Below are positions 49,313-60,399 of a stretch of DNA of 64,000 nucleotides, piece after piece. The translations under genes were made by a program, and so were the position numbers. The stretch covers positions 121,362 through 185,361 of the forward strand of contig SSNU01000005.1 of assembly GCA_012064415.1 (NCBI GenBank), given 5' to 3'. Each line of letters opens with the position of its first letter. The first letter of the stretch is position 1. This DNA is from Gyrodactylus bullatarudis (Eukaryota; Platyhelminthes; Monogenea; Gyrodactylidea; Gyrodactylidae). The notes below the pieces were generated by a model that ran no database searches, was not told where the DNA came from, and saw only the letters and a list, made by a program, of their open reading frames with translations.

Positions 49313-51661
49313 TCAATCCAGTTTCATGTTCTGATTAATCTTGGACAAGAGGACTTGTATCAAATCTCGAAAATGATCATCTTTCGGATCCTCTTTCAAA
49401 GATTCCAGCATTTCCAAGAGTTCCTCATGACTTTTTCTATCATCGTAACTGATGTTATCATTGAATATTCGAATTATCTCAGAGATAATTTCATTCTTGT
49501 GTCGAGGGAAGGTTTTCTCTGTAACGTCCTCTGTAAAAGATCGAGATTTGTTTGTTCGCTTTGTATCATAACTTCCAGTATTCTTGTAAATACAATTGGA
49601 ATCATGATTTATCGATCCCGAGGCTGTCGTTGGATAGATTTGTTGACTTATCTGGAAACCGTTGAAACGAAAGTTTTGTTCATGCACACAGCGACAATGA
49701 TTACCAGGAGATGTTGTAGGTTTTGTACCTTTTGAGTCGTAATTGTCGAAATGCATCATTGAAACATGGTCACTGGCTACGTTTGGATTTTTCTCAGATA
49801 TCAAATTTTCCCTTTCAATCGTTTCATTATCATGATGGAAAACAGCTCTGTCTAGTTCTTTGCTGATTTTATTTTCAACATTTTTTGTAACAATTTTGAC
49901 GAAAATATCGAACAACGCTGCCAATTTTTCAGTTCTCTTCAGGTCTGAAAGATCCTTAAATGCTTCAGTGTCAGCTGGAATTTTCTCGATTTTACCAAGG
50001 TTTGCTCGTAAAATCTTTAAGCATTCCTGTCTCCTTGATTCGAGTATAGTCTTCAAGTTGATAAAAATGCTTTCTACGAAAATGTTTGATAACTGTTCAA
50101 TGAAATGCTTCAACAGGTTGTGATACTGCTGGTTCTTGGTTTCCATCATTTTAACAGGCTGTTCATCGATATCCTTAAGGTTTAAATTTATCTCTTTCAA
50201 CAGAGAGTCCATGTTTCCTTGAAGTCTACCGGTGTTTACGTCATAATCATGTATTGTGCTCATATTAGTCTTTTGAACGATGGAGTTTACCAAGCTTTTG
50301 AATACAATTTCCATAAAACACTTGATATGATCCATAGCTGAATCAGCACTGAGATCTTGAACCAACTGTGATGGATTCAAAATGTATAACAGCTCACTAA
50401 ATCGTATGGCATCAACCTGGAAGAATTTCTCGTAATTCTGAATGTCAACCTCGTCAAACATCTTTTGAATCTCTGTGATTGGCAGAGTTTTCGACCAGTC
50501 AATCTTCTGAGATTCCCCTATCGAGAGGGTTTGATTATGCTTCAAAGTTTCTTTTGCACAGTTTAAAATTAAAAAGTAAAGAAAATTCTGATGTCTGACA
50601 ATCTCGTCCAGGTGGCTTTCATCATCTGAGATAGATTTCTGCCATTCATATCGGTTGAAACTTTCGAATAAGAGGTTGTACATGAGAATCTTTTCAAATA
50701 ACGACATCAAATCTGTATTTGAAAAAATGCGAGTATCGTCGAAATCTTGATTCCTTATAATAAACTCTTCCAACTGTTGCGGAAAGAGCTTCTGGAAGGA
50801 GACATTATCCTTTATTGGCATTGGATTCCAGCTCATATGACTATCTGTGTTTAGTCGAAAATCAAATTCAGTTATCTGACTATCTGACAGTTGACGGCTG
50901 GCATAAGTCTCTTTTGGATGACTTGGTCTGTAGTGTATTGACGGTTCAAATAATGAATTGTCAGCCTGAATGGATCTGACAGCATCTTTGAGAACAGTAG
51001 ATACGAATTCCTTGTTGAATTCGTTCAGTTTTGTCTCCTGTGACGAGGAGCCGTCAGAAGAGTTTTTCTCACACGAATGTGAATAGGTTGGATCGGTCGA
51101 GATGACAGTTTCACTTTGAGCCAAACTCTTATTCGGTGATCTCTTCTCAAATTCAGCTAGACTCACATGATTTCTTTCATTCTTTTTCGTGTACTTGACC
51201 GCACTGTTGTCCGATTCAGTTAGATCTTTTGTCTTAACTTGGTCAAAGTCTCCCTGAAAATCAGTGGGTGTTATGTTAATCTTTTTAAGGTCACCTACAC
51301 TACTCTTGACACTGTTGATGGCTGGAGCATTATCGGAGTTCTTTAGGGATCTTCGTTTCTTTCGAGTGGCTTTTTCGATCTGGTCAATTTGAACGATAAC
51401 AGAAATGTTGGTCGACTGGGACTCGACAATTCTCTTCTTTTTCTTCTTGACAATACTGTTATTCAGGTTGTTCGATTTGATTTTCGGGGCACTTTTACCA
51501 TCATAGCTCACTTCGATAAAGTAATCTTTGGAAATATCCAAAATCTGTGAGGTGGAATCTGGAGACTTGCAATTGGGTGGAAACTCCTGGCTCGGTCTAA
51601 CTGGAATGATTGAATCTGATTTGAGACTGGCCAGGTGTTTTTTGTCTTCAGTTGAGACCAT
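49313..51661 (-). CDS. Intronless 782-residue protein of unknown function, Lys-rich N-terminus
   Basis: A single uninterrupted frame of 782 codons, far beyond chance in this AT-rich DNA, starts MVSTEDKKHLASLKSD. Basic clusters KKKKKR (residues 72-77) and RKKRR (100-104) could be nuclear localisation signals. The first 270 residues are Ser/Asn/Lys-rich and probably disordered. From about 300 to 610 the sequence is denser in Leu, Ile and Phe with heptad-like helices (for example FEKILMYNLLFESFNRY and ECLKILRANLGKIEKI), suggesting a folded helical domain. A last helical part ends the protein. There is no signal peptide and no recognised domain. Its lack of introns contrasts with every neighbour and suggests a retrocopy or a lineage-specific gene. 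Confidence 0.85.
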   Translation of the reverse strand: MVSTEDKKHLASLKSDSIIPVRPSQEFPPNCKSPDSTSQILDISKDYFIEVSYDGKSAPKIKSNNLNNSIVKKKKKRIVESQSTNISVIVQIDQIEKATRKKRRSLKNSDNAPAINSVKSSVGDLKKINITPTDFQGDFDQVKTKDLTESDNSAVKYTKKNERNHVSLAEFEKRSPNKSLAQSETVISTDPTYSHSCEKNSSDGSSSQETKLNEFNKEFVSTVLKDAVRSIQADNSLFEPSIHYRPSHPKETYASRQLSDSQITEFDFRLNTDSHMSWNPMPIKDNVSFQKLFPQQLEEFIIRNQDFDDTRIFSNTDLMSLFEKILMYNLLFESFNRYEWQKSISDDESHLDEIVRHQNFLYFLILNCAKETLKHNQTLSIGESQKIDWSKTLPITEIQKMFDEVDIQNYEKFFQVDAIRFSELLYILNPSQLVQDLSADSAMDHIKCFMEIVFKSLVNSIVQKTNMSTIHDYDVNTGRLQGNMDSLLKEINLNLKDIDEQPVKMMETKNQQYHNLLKHFIEQLSNIFVESIFINLKTILESRRQECLKILRANLGKIEKIPADTEAFKDLSDLKRTEKLAALFDIFVKIVTKNVENKISKELDRAVFHHDNETIERENLISEKNPNVASDHVSMMHFDNYDSKGTKPTTSPGNHCRCVHEQNFRFNGFQISQQIYPTTASGSINHDSNCIYKNTGSYDTKRTNKSRSFTEDVTEKTFPRHKNEIISEIIRIFNDNISYDDRKSHEELLEMLESLKEDPKDDHFRDLIQVLLSKINQNMKLD

Positions 51662-52071
51662 TTTTATTTAAAAATTGGAAAAAATCAATCAAAATAAATT
51701 GAATGAATTTATTTCAATGAATATTTGTAGGTTTCAGAAAGAATTAAAATAAATATCAAATATATACTTGTTAGTAGAAATCCGATTTGATAATGAAAAA
51801 TAATTCAAAAATAGTAGGTTGCTATAAAACTCGTGAGGTAAATCAAACCTAAGCTTGAAATGATAGTTAATATATAGAATCGTTATTTAGAGTAGTAAAA
51901 AAAACCCCTACTCCGTCACAAAAGTTGGGAAAAAGCTATTTTTCGATTAAAATCAATTTCAGTGATATAATATAAGTTTGAATATCTTTTGATCCGAATC
52001 TATGTAAAATCAACCAAGCATAGAGAATTCTTCGGCAAAAAAAGCACTTTCGGATGAATGTTGATTGTATG
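51662..52071. other. Upstream region of the 782-residue gene
   Basis: AT-rich. It should hold that gene's promoter, but no clear element was identified. Confidence 0.4.
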
Positions 52072-52437
52072 AAAGTTCATAATTCAAAATTCAATAGTAG
52101 GAAGAGAATATATTAAATCATTAGATGTACATTTCTAAAAGGATCATCAGTAGTGTCACTTTTCAAATTTTTCCATTCTTTATAAAAATCCTGGAGACGA
52201 CAGCATAGATGTATGGGTCAAAGAGAAATTTTTTATTAACTTATACAAACCAAATCTATGCGTTCAGAAAAATTATTCATACAATCTTCAACTACCCTGG
52301 CCGATATGAGCTTTTTCACTTTTCTCTCCATTTCTGCTATTTATTGGAGAGTTTTGGTATGATGATCCTTTTAGAAATGTACATCTAGTGATTTAATATA
52401 TTCTCTTCCTACTATTGAATTTTGAATTATGAACTTT
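52072..52437. mobile_element. Foldback element, 366 bp
   Basis: The arms 52072-52149 and 52361-52437 (77-78 bp) are reverse complements, running from AAAGTTCATAATTC to AAAGGATCATCA on the left. The loop sequence (GGAGACGACAGCATAGATG, then AAATCTATGCGTTCAGAAAA) is related to 52963-53056. A lone arm is present at 37365-37475. No coding capacity. Confidence 0.8.
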
Positions 52438-52962
52438 AGAGGATTCTCGGACGTTTATGAAAATTTACGTGAATATTTTACTCGTAGTATGAAAGTTGTT
52501 ATTTTTGCTGAGAAAATTTAAGGTGAATACAGAAACTCTACTCGTAAGTATGATGCTGATTTCAAAAACTAAATTTAAAAGTGGTTGAGGGAAGAGGGTA
52601 ATTTTTGGTTGATAAGTTACAGGTCTAACTGTACGACAATACAAGAATTCATTTCAATTTTTTCATTAAAATCATAAGTTCCAATTTGATAGAATTCATG
52701 GAACTTTTTTTCTCATATTTTGTTATCCATAAGAGTTTTGCGAAAATCTAAAAGAGATTGTTCAACTTGATTCACAAAGATTTACTGAGACCTGATTTAT
52801 AAAATTCAATATGTCTGCGGATCTTCTTATATTAGACTTACAATCAGAAAGTTGTCAGCTAGAGGGAACGATCATCGTAAGAAAGATACAGCGATAACTA
52901 GACATTTTAGACAGGAAGGCATGAGGCTTCAATTTCGAATTTTTCAATTTTATACAAAAACA

Positions 52963-53138
52963 CGAGTGATGACAGTAAAGACGTTTTGGTGAAGGATAAA
53001 TTCTTGATAAACCAAACTTGTGTATTCAAAAGAATCATTCCTATAACCTTCAACTGAATTATTATTTTCATTCATCTTTCAACTTTTATCAGTTTTAAAG
53101 AGACCCTTTGAGAAATGTACATTTGGTGTGAATTTTAT
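52963..53138. repeat. Decayed copy of the 52.1-kb foldback family
   Basis: GAGTGATGACAGTAAAGACG, AACCAAACTTGTGTATTCAAA and ATAACCTTCAACT match the loop of the 52072-52437 element in order. CCTTTGAGAAATGTACATTTG at 53,105 matches its right arm. The copy lies about 0.5 kb upstream of the SLC6 gene start. Confidence 0.6.
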
Positions 53139-53629
53139 CTTTTTTCTACTTTACCAATTGGAGATCCTGAATATTAGGGATTGATTCGTCTCACACTTTG
53201 AAATCGCCAAAAATTTTCCTTGATAAAATTTGGGAAACTCAAAATTTTAAATGTGGTCTTATTTTTTTCCAAAAACTCTTTGTTCAAAACTTTTTATCTT
53301 TGGCGAAAGTGCGCCTTTTGAACCGTTTGAAAGAAATGAGAATTTTGTAAAAATCCTAAATCCCTAAATCTATCGAGAGTAGCTCCATACTTTCTCTAGC
53401 CAGTACAACAGAATCTTTTTCTACTCCTTTCGTGTTGCAGTGGAATTGATCGATTCGATACAGATAAAAATGGTTTTAAATAAGATGCCATATTCATGTT
53501 GAATATGATAATCTTTTGTTTTGTTTATCTTGTTTTCACTTTCACGAGAGAGAAAATTAGCATTTCTCTATCTCGAGATGATAATAATTGAAATAAACAA
53601 GAGGCCATGCTTTAATTGAGTGAAAAGTC
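53139..53629. other. Upstream region of the SLC6 gene
   Basis: AT-rich with no clear TATA box. An in-frame TGA lies 9 bases before the ATG at 53630. Confidence 0.4.
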
Positions 53630-56600
53630 ATGCCAGAGATTGTGGAAGCACGCGATACCTGGAGTAACAGGGCTGAATATTACCTCTCCCTACTTGGTTA
53701 TTCCATCGGTGTTGGAAACATTTGGCGTTTTCCATATTTGGTCATGAGAACAGGGGGTGGGGCTTTCTTCATTCCCTATTTTATATTTTTGATATTTTGC
53801 GGAATTCCCATCTACTACGCCGAGTGTATCATTGGCCAATATACAGGCATTGGATGTTCCAAGATATTCGAGTTTGCACCCTTCTTCAGGGGCATTGGAT
53901 GGTCCATGATGCTAATTTCTCTCATGATAACTGTCTACTATAATATTTTGATAACTTATATTCTTTTCTACTTGTATAACTGTTTTAGTCTGGAGTTACC
54001 ATGGAAGAATTGCAACAACTCTTGGAATACTGAAAATTGCTTTGAGTTTCGACCTGCTGGTTCTGTGAGTTTTTGATAATCACAATTTTGATGTCAGTTA
54101 AGTCGAAATTTACACTATCCTTGCTTTAAGTATTTTAGAATAATTCAATCAAATTTGGCTCCGAATTATAGTTATATGTCCTCAGGACAAGATAAACGAA
54201 ATAATGAAAAGGATCCACATAAATAAAACGTTTTATTTTGATTATCATAACTTAATTTCTCTTAGTTATTATTATCATATAAGCTGCGAAACCTATGTGA
54301 ATTCTTAATTGATTGACTATAACGATGTTCGTTTGCTACCTGACTATACTATATAGTATGTAATCTTCTGGCTTGTATTAGTCTATCTTTAGAAAAAGAA
54401 ATGTAGATTTAAGAAGGATGTATAACTGAGTTCTTTCTGAGTTTAGTAAATCGATAATAATAAACCGATGGTTTATCGAATTTGGATTTTTTTCCTTTTC
54501 ATGTAGTAAAGTACATTCAAAAATTAAAATCTATTCTATTTCAAGAAAATCATTAAACTCGTTAATTTCTTTTAGAACTCTTCAAAGATTATGGGTATCA
54601 ATCCGAAAACAGGTCTCATGGCCGACATAACTACGCAATTGAGCTCAACTGCGGAATTTTGGTAGTGAGTAAGAGATTTTATTTACTCAAAATCTAGCTT
54701 TTCCTATCGATAAATAGAGCTATCAGCTAAAACTGATTTTCCTCTATTAAATCAAATAAGATTTTTCACTTAGGACTCTAGGTCCTAGAATAGGTTGTGG
54801 TGCATTTTTAAACCACATCTTAGTACCTTCTTCTCCAATAGAACTGTGAAATCAAAGCATTATATTTTGTATTGATTCATATGTCAAAAAATAGCATTTA
54901 GGTTTAAGAATCCTGAAAATTTTAAGTTCTAGCTAACTTGATGAAATTCTTGGTTGAAGGAATGCTTTAAATTCACATTGATCCAACCAGAGGATTTCTG
55001 ATTTGTCACTCCTTTTTGGACAGAGTCTGGTGAGAACCGGGGAAACACATGCTTTATTACTTAATATTTATATTCTGAATCGTCCAAGAACTGAATATTA
55101 TCTAGACAAAAGATTTTTTTAAATTCAAAAATTAAAGAAAAACAAGCTCTTGTAAATAAAATTGCATTAATCACATAGTACTGACTAAATAATATGCCTT
55201 ACTATTCAACCAATCAAAATTGAGTTTATAATTTGAACCAATGAGATAAAGATTTTAATTTATCCTAAAGTTTAATCCATTCAGGACCAGAGGGTGTGGG
55301 ATTTACAGAATACAATACTCCGAAAGGGTTTATGATAATTTACAAAATATATTTATTTACTAATATTTTTAAAACTTCATCCAAAAAAAGCTACAATACC
55401 CTTGAAGTGACTAATAGGCCAATGGAAATGGGTTCTTTGAACATGAAGCTATTCGTATGCCTCTTGATATCATGGATAATAATATTTTTGTGCTTATTAC
55501 GCGGGATAAAGAGTTCCGGGAAGGTTGTCTATCTAACATCAACTGCTCCCTTTATTCTACTGACCGTCCTGGTTATAAGAGGTTGCCTGTTGGAGGGAGC
55601 CAGTCTTGGTATTTTCTTTTATCTCTATCCGAATTGGAAAAAGTTGAAGAATAGCCAAATGTGGAGTGCAGCTGGATGTCAGATTTTCTACTCTCTCGGT
55701 CCTGCATGGGGTGGTCTAATCAGTATGTCTTCTTTCAATCATCCAAGGACAAACATTAAGAGGTAATTATAGTTTATTTACTATAAAATTATTGAAAGAG
55801 TTCTGATTGGTTCATACATTCTAGATCACCAATCAGAATATGGTTGATGTTTTTAGTCCCTTACCTGAGAAACATCTTGGTTTAATTGTTGAAACACAAG
55901 ATTCTTGTAAATAAATCTTTTTAATACATTAAGGAGTTCAATCATTTTGCCGTTTATATGCTGTCTAACAAGCATTTATGGTGGTATCGCAGTCTACTCA
56001 GTACTTGGATACATGGCTAATTCCCTGGATCTATCGGATGTCTCGGAATTGAATTTGAAATCTTTTGGACTCATCTTTATCGCCTACCCAGAAAGTCTGA
56101 ATCATTTACCATGGGCTCAATTTTGGAACTTTTGCTTCTTTTTCATGTTGCTAACGCTAGGCTTGGATTCACAGGTAAATACACTGACAATTCAGATTTA
56201 CATAACTATAAACTGGTATTTTTAAAAGTCTATACTCTTAAAAGAAATACTAGCATTTTAGAAAATTCATTTCGAGTTGAAGCCACTTTCTCATTTCAAA
56301 AGTAACTTTTTCAATCAACATTGTTCACTAAAATCATCGAATTTTGCTGTTCAGTTTTGAAAAGCTGAAATTTCAAAAAAATATTTTATTATTTATTATC
56401 TATTCGAGAAAATGTATTTTAGATTGATGCATTAGATTTTTAAGATTCGCTGGAATTTTCAATCTTAGAAAATTATTTTCAACTTATTTTATTTCGGGGT
56501 TTTCTTTTATTATATGGTATAATAGAGTTTTCTAGTTCTTGTAATGGAGGATTTAGATTCTACAGTTGATAAATTTTATTCATCTTCGAAAGTCGCATTA

Positions 56601-57708
56601 AAAAGACTAATTTAATGTAATATTTCTAGTTTGCTACACTGGAAACCTTTACAAGTGGAATATTCGATCAGTTTCCCAAGCATTTCTACGGTTACAGAAA
56701 GACTCTATTCATTCTATTCGTCTGCTCTGTTGAATTTCTGTTGGGGATTCCGCTATGCTTTCAGGGAGGAAGTTATCTCTTTGAATTATACGATAACTAC
56801 TCAACATCCCTGGCTGTAGTCATCATTGGCATATTCGAAATAATTGCATTCGCCTACGTCTACGATGGGAGGAGGTTCATAAGAAATGTCGATGAGATGT
56901 TGGGCAAGACTTCATCTATCATGAAATGGTTTTGGTATTCTTGCTGGTACGTAATCACCCCGGTTTTGTTGATTCCAGTTGTTATAACTGCTTTTGCAAA
57001 TGCCCGGCATAGCCTACAAAGTTACAAGGGCGATGAATTTCCAGTCTGGAGTATTTATATGATGATGTTTATCGGCATTTTGACCGTGATCTGTATACCC
57101 ATATTTATGATAAAGAGTGTTCATGAGTACAAGAGCGACATACGACAGGTTAGTAGTTTAATACTAAATGATTTTAATGAAACTAATTTAGGACCTAAAA
57201 AAGTCCTAAAAGTCTATTTCTCTAAGAGAATGTTTCATATAAGGATTTAAAACTTATTACTCTTATATTTTTGGTCTTAATTTAAAAACTCGAATTTGTG
57301 TATCAATTTCACGCAAAGATTACGAAGACTAACAAAGATATAGGTTTCTAGTTAGTAGGACCCACACACTAGGTTTGAATTTCGTATCATTTTAAATTAT
57401 TAGATTAAGTAATTAGAATTTAATAATTATTAACATAAAAGTTATTTTTATGGATACTTCTGAGTAGTTATTTAATTTTTAATTAAAATATATAAAAAAT
57501 CTTTTTCTTAGAACTCAAGTTGAGAAATTTTGTTTTTTTGAACGATAATATTGCCGAACTTCATCACTTGCTTTTTTATCCTAAAAATTCATCTTTAAGT
57601 TACATTTCTAATGTTTTAAAGTTTCTTTTCTAGGCCTTCAAACCATCATTTGTCTGGAAAAGTTTGATAAAGAATCGGCTGGCTCCTGATGAACAACTTT
57701 GTACATAA
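53630..57708 (+). CDS. SLC6-family sodium- and chloride-dependent neurotransmitter/amino-acid transporter
   Basis: Six exons (53630-54064, 54576-54664, 55391-55762, 55934-56174, 56630-57148, 57634-57708) join in frame to 576 residues, close to the usual 550-650. Members import small amines or amino acids across the plasma membrane with Na+ and Cl-. TM1 carries GVGNIWRFPYL (residues 27-37), followed by TGGGAFFIPY. EL2 has the conserved Cys pair (C128 and C137) and NNS/NSS glycosylation sequons. TM4-TM8 blocks include LRGIKSSGKVVY, CQIFYSLGPAWGGLI and LTLGLDSQF with the Asp-Ser of the second Na+ site. GVGN has Gly where monoamine carriers have Asp, which favours an amino-acid-type substrate such as glycine, GABA or another amino acid. 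The exon 3 acceptor (..CATCCAAAAAAAG) has a poor pyrimidine tract, but it is the only one found that keeps frame and alignment. The exon 4 acceptor may slide by 3 bases. Confidence 0.93.
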
Positions 57709-59410
57709 CAATTTCGAAAGAATTTTTCATTTTAATATTATTTCCGCTGTATTTAAATATTAAAGGAATTATTAAAAATTTAATGAGTATTTTGATTTAT
57801 TTATTTATGTTTTTTTCTTGGGACTTAGAACCTTCTGAAATCGGAGATAAGTTTATTATCGAGATCAGCATGTAAACTGTTCAAGGAAACGATTGAATCG
57901 TATTATGAAATCTGATAATCTTCATAATTTTAGTAAAATCTTCTTAAATCGGTTACAATTTTCTAGTTTTGCGTGAAAATTTCAAAATTTGTGATTTTTT
58001 TTGAGTTTTTATGTACGCATAAATGGCAATTTTTGCAGCCAAACAGTGGCGAAAAATTTTTTTCCCAAATTTATTTTTTTTGAAGAGAAGCGCACGAGAA
58101 AATGTGGTGAATTTATTGAAAAGTCATAATTGGTCGTATTTTCTTCAACTAAAAATTTCCCGCACTTTCTGACTTGTCATTGCTTTTCGTTTTTTATAAC
58201 TTTGGCTTGTTATTTTTGATCTTTAATGTTTTTATCAGAGTTTTTCTAATAAAAGAACCAGGTTGATATCTTTATCGGTAAATGTATTTTACTTCCAAAA
58301 AGCTGAGATAGCAAGTAACGCATGAGCTCTCATAAACTATCCCAGATGAAATGAATAAATCTAAATGTTGAGTTCTTCACCATATATCCATGAATTAGAT
58401 CTCGCTCAGGCGTAAATATTATTTTTAATTTTTAAACATTTCTGAAATGTCATAGGTAATGCAACTCGTATCCAAAAATAGCCACAGAAACGACACCTTG
58501 ATTTTTTTTTGAATTTTTCGTCAGGGTCCAGTAGGCATCATTCATGATTATCCAATAGTTTAGAAGAAATTACTCGATAAAATACTTGTTCTAGACTCTT
58601 CAAAATTAAAACAGCGGTCAATAATAATAAATCTATTCGCTAAAAAAGCGTTTCATGTTAAAATTAATCAAATATGAAATTATAATAGAATTACTCATCA
58701 CGAAAAGGTTCTGTTTATTTAAGAAAAACAAAATATAATTTTGAAAAAAGATTCAGATTTGTTTTATTTTATTAAAATTCTTAATATTCGTATGATATTT
58801 TTTCAGATATTTCTAAATTGATGAGCTTAAACAATTGTAGATGTTTTATTCTTGAGTTTTACTACTTTCAATCGAAGAAAGATCCGAAAATTGAAGAGGA
58901 CAAACAGTTATATTATGTATAGTATACATAATATATTCGCTTAGTCAGAATAAATTATCGGTGTAGGATCAAGTCTGAAAAATTATTGCATTAAAATCTG
59001 AGCCTGTATAACCAAAATTCTATTGGTCAACATTTTCACACCCTCTCATTGGTTCAGATAATTTTAAGTTTTAATATAAAACCGAGTAGATGAATCGAGC
59101 AGAGTGGGCAAGAAACAGGGTACTTCACCTATATTAGGATCAATAACCTTTTATTCCTGAAACCCGGTTACAAATTTTACGAATTATTTAGTTAAAATCC
59201 TTACGAAAAATTAAATGTACTTCTAATTATCTCAACACTTGATAAGTCTTATTCTCTGGAATCCAAAAGTTCCGCAGAAAAAGTCTCAATTCCGGACCCA
59301 ACACAATTGAGTTGTTTGATAAAAAATTTTATTAGAAATAAAACAGTTTAATAACCTTTATTATGATATTATTTTAGATAAAAATAATTCAGTCAGCCAA
59401 TCTTATTATC
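57709..59410. other. Intergenic stretch
   Basis: AT-rich. At 59001-59150 two CCAAT-like boxes (CTATTGGTCAAC and CTCTCATTGGTT) are followed by AATATAAAACCGAG and GGGTACTTCACCTATA. The layout recurs at 63761-63910. No coding segment was found. Confidence 0.45.
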
Positions 59411-59471
59411 CAGTATCAAGATCAGCAAGCTATATTTTATAGCTGAATAGCTTGTTAATCTTGAAACCTGG
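59411..59471 (+). ncRNA. Imperfect 61-nt hairpin, pre-miRNA-like (candidate only)
   Basis: The arm CCAGTATCAAGATCAGCAAG (continuing CTA) pairs with TAGCTTGTTAATCTTGAAAC (continuing CTGG) with only a few mismatches, leaving a loop of about 15 nt. The loop can itself pair as AGCTATA/TATAGCT. Size and shape fit a small microRNA precursor or a short inverted repeat. There is no conservation evidence. It lies about 200 bp upstream of the secreted-protein gene. Confidence 0.3.
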
Positions 59472-59637
59472 TATCAAACTATTCCTTTAGTCATCAGGTA
59501 GTATTAAGATAGATTTAAAATTTTATCGATTAACTTGAATAAAAAAATCTCTGGTCGAATAAAACTTATTTCTTCGCTGAATAAATAACGTTCTTAATAT
59601 TCATAACCTAAGTTGAATCTATTGATTTTATTTCAAG

Positions 59638-59646
59638 TTATAAAAA
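59638..59646 (+). promoter_or_regulatory. TATA box of the small secreted-protein gene
   Basis: TTATAAAAAG lies about 35 bp before the ATG at 59674. If transcription starts about 30 bp downstream, the 5' leader would be only a few bases long. Confidence 0.45.
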
Positions 59647-59673
59647 GCTTCGAGAAAGTTTCTTTAGTTTAAA

Positions 59674-60003
59674 ATGAAATTTATACTATTAGCTCTCTTG
59701 GGTCTTATCGCCTGTGCATGCAAAGCGGTTTTCAGTGAGGAGTAAGACAGCCTTCTAATAATTTTTTCCTAGTCCTAGGTTTACTAAGGATGAGTAAGAG
59801 TTGATTATAATAGATTCTATAGAATGATTGAATTAAATCAACAATACCAAAATGAAAATGGAGAGGATTCAGAAGATACACAAGAATTTTCCATCATGCT
59901 TGAGGCATGCACAAAAAAAGTGAAACCTGATTCACAGGGAAAATATAGCTCAATGGACATGGCACTGTGCTTCCAAGCCCTTTATGAACAAATGCAGAAT
60001 TGA
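59674..60003 (+). CDS. Small secreted protein of unknown function, 85 residues
   Basis: Exons 59674-59741 and 59814-60003, split by a 72-bp intron (GTAAGACAG..ATAATAG), join in frame to 85 residues. The N-terminus MKFILLALLGLIACACKAVF is a textbook signal peptide, with cleavage probably after the Ala/Cys-rich segment. The mature part is acidic (NENGEDSEDTQEF), then has two Cys (EACTKKVKPD and ALCFQALYEQ) that may form one disulphide. Without the splice the frame stops right after FSEE. The spacing of the C-terminal helix and Cys faintly recalls insect odorant-binding-type proteins, but it is too short and has too few Cys to claim this. No AATAAA follows; ATTAAA at about 60,041 could serve. 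Confidence 0.7.
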
Positions 60004-60399
60004 AAAAATACGATTCATGTAAAATTTGATTTAAACTGAAATTAAAAAAACATTACAATCCAATTTGTATATAAATTTTAGAGTCAGAATAGCCTGAAAT
60101 GCTAGATTGATCTTTATTTTGTTCTTTGACAAGAAATTTGCCTTCAAATTTTTTTCACTTGTATTCACCAACACAATGAATTTGAATAGGCTGCCAAATA
60201 GAAGAATCTAATTCAAATGTACACCCAGCTTATAGTATGAACTATATGCTCGAAGAATATAAACTCCGGGGATTAAAAATTTAGCCCTAGAAGAGAAAAG
60301 TGGTCTCTTTGGCAACGACCTCACCCATTTTTTTGGCTTAAATAAAATCTCAGTTGACTCTTATGCTGTTTTGTCTATTTCTATCCCTAATTTAAGAAA
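60004..60399. other. Intergenic stretch
   Basis: AT-rich with no supportable feature before the retrotransposon remnant. Confidence 0.45.

Noticed and set aside
49355..50123. Plus-strand open frames under the 782-residue gene
   Set aside because: They are antisense to a much longer open frame with protein-like composition.
55284..55390. Earlier start for SLC6 exon 3 at the better-looking acceptor ATTCAG
   Set aside because: All phases from the exon 2 donor hit a stop. Only the acceptor before 55391 gives the conserved EFW..MEMGSLN join.
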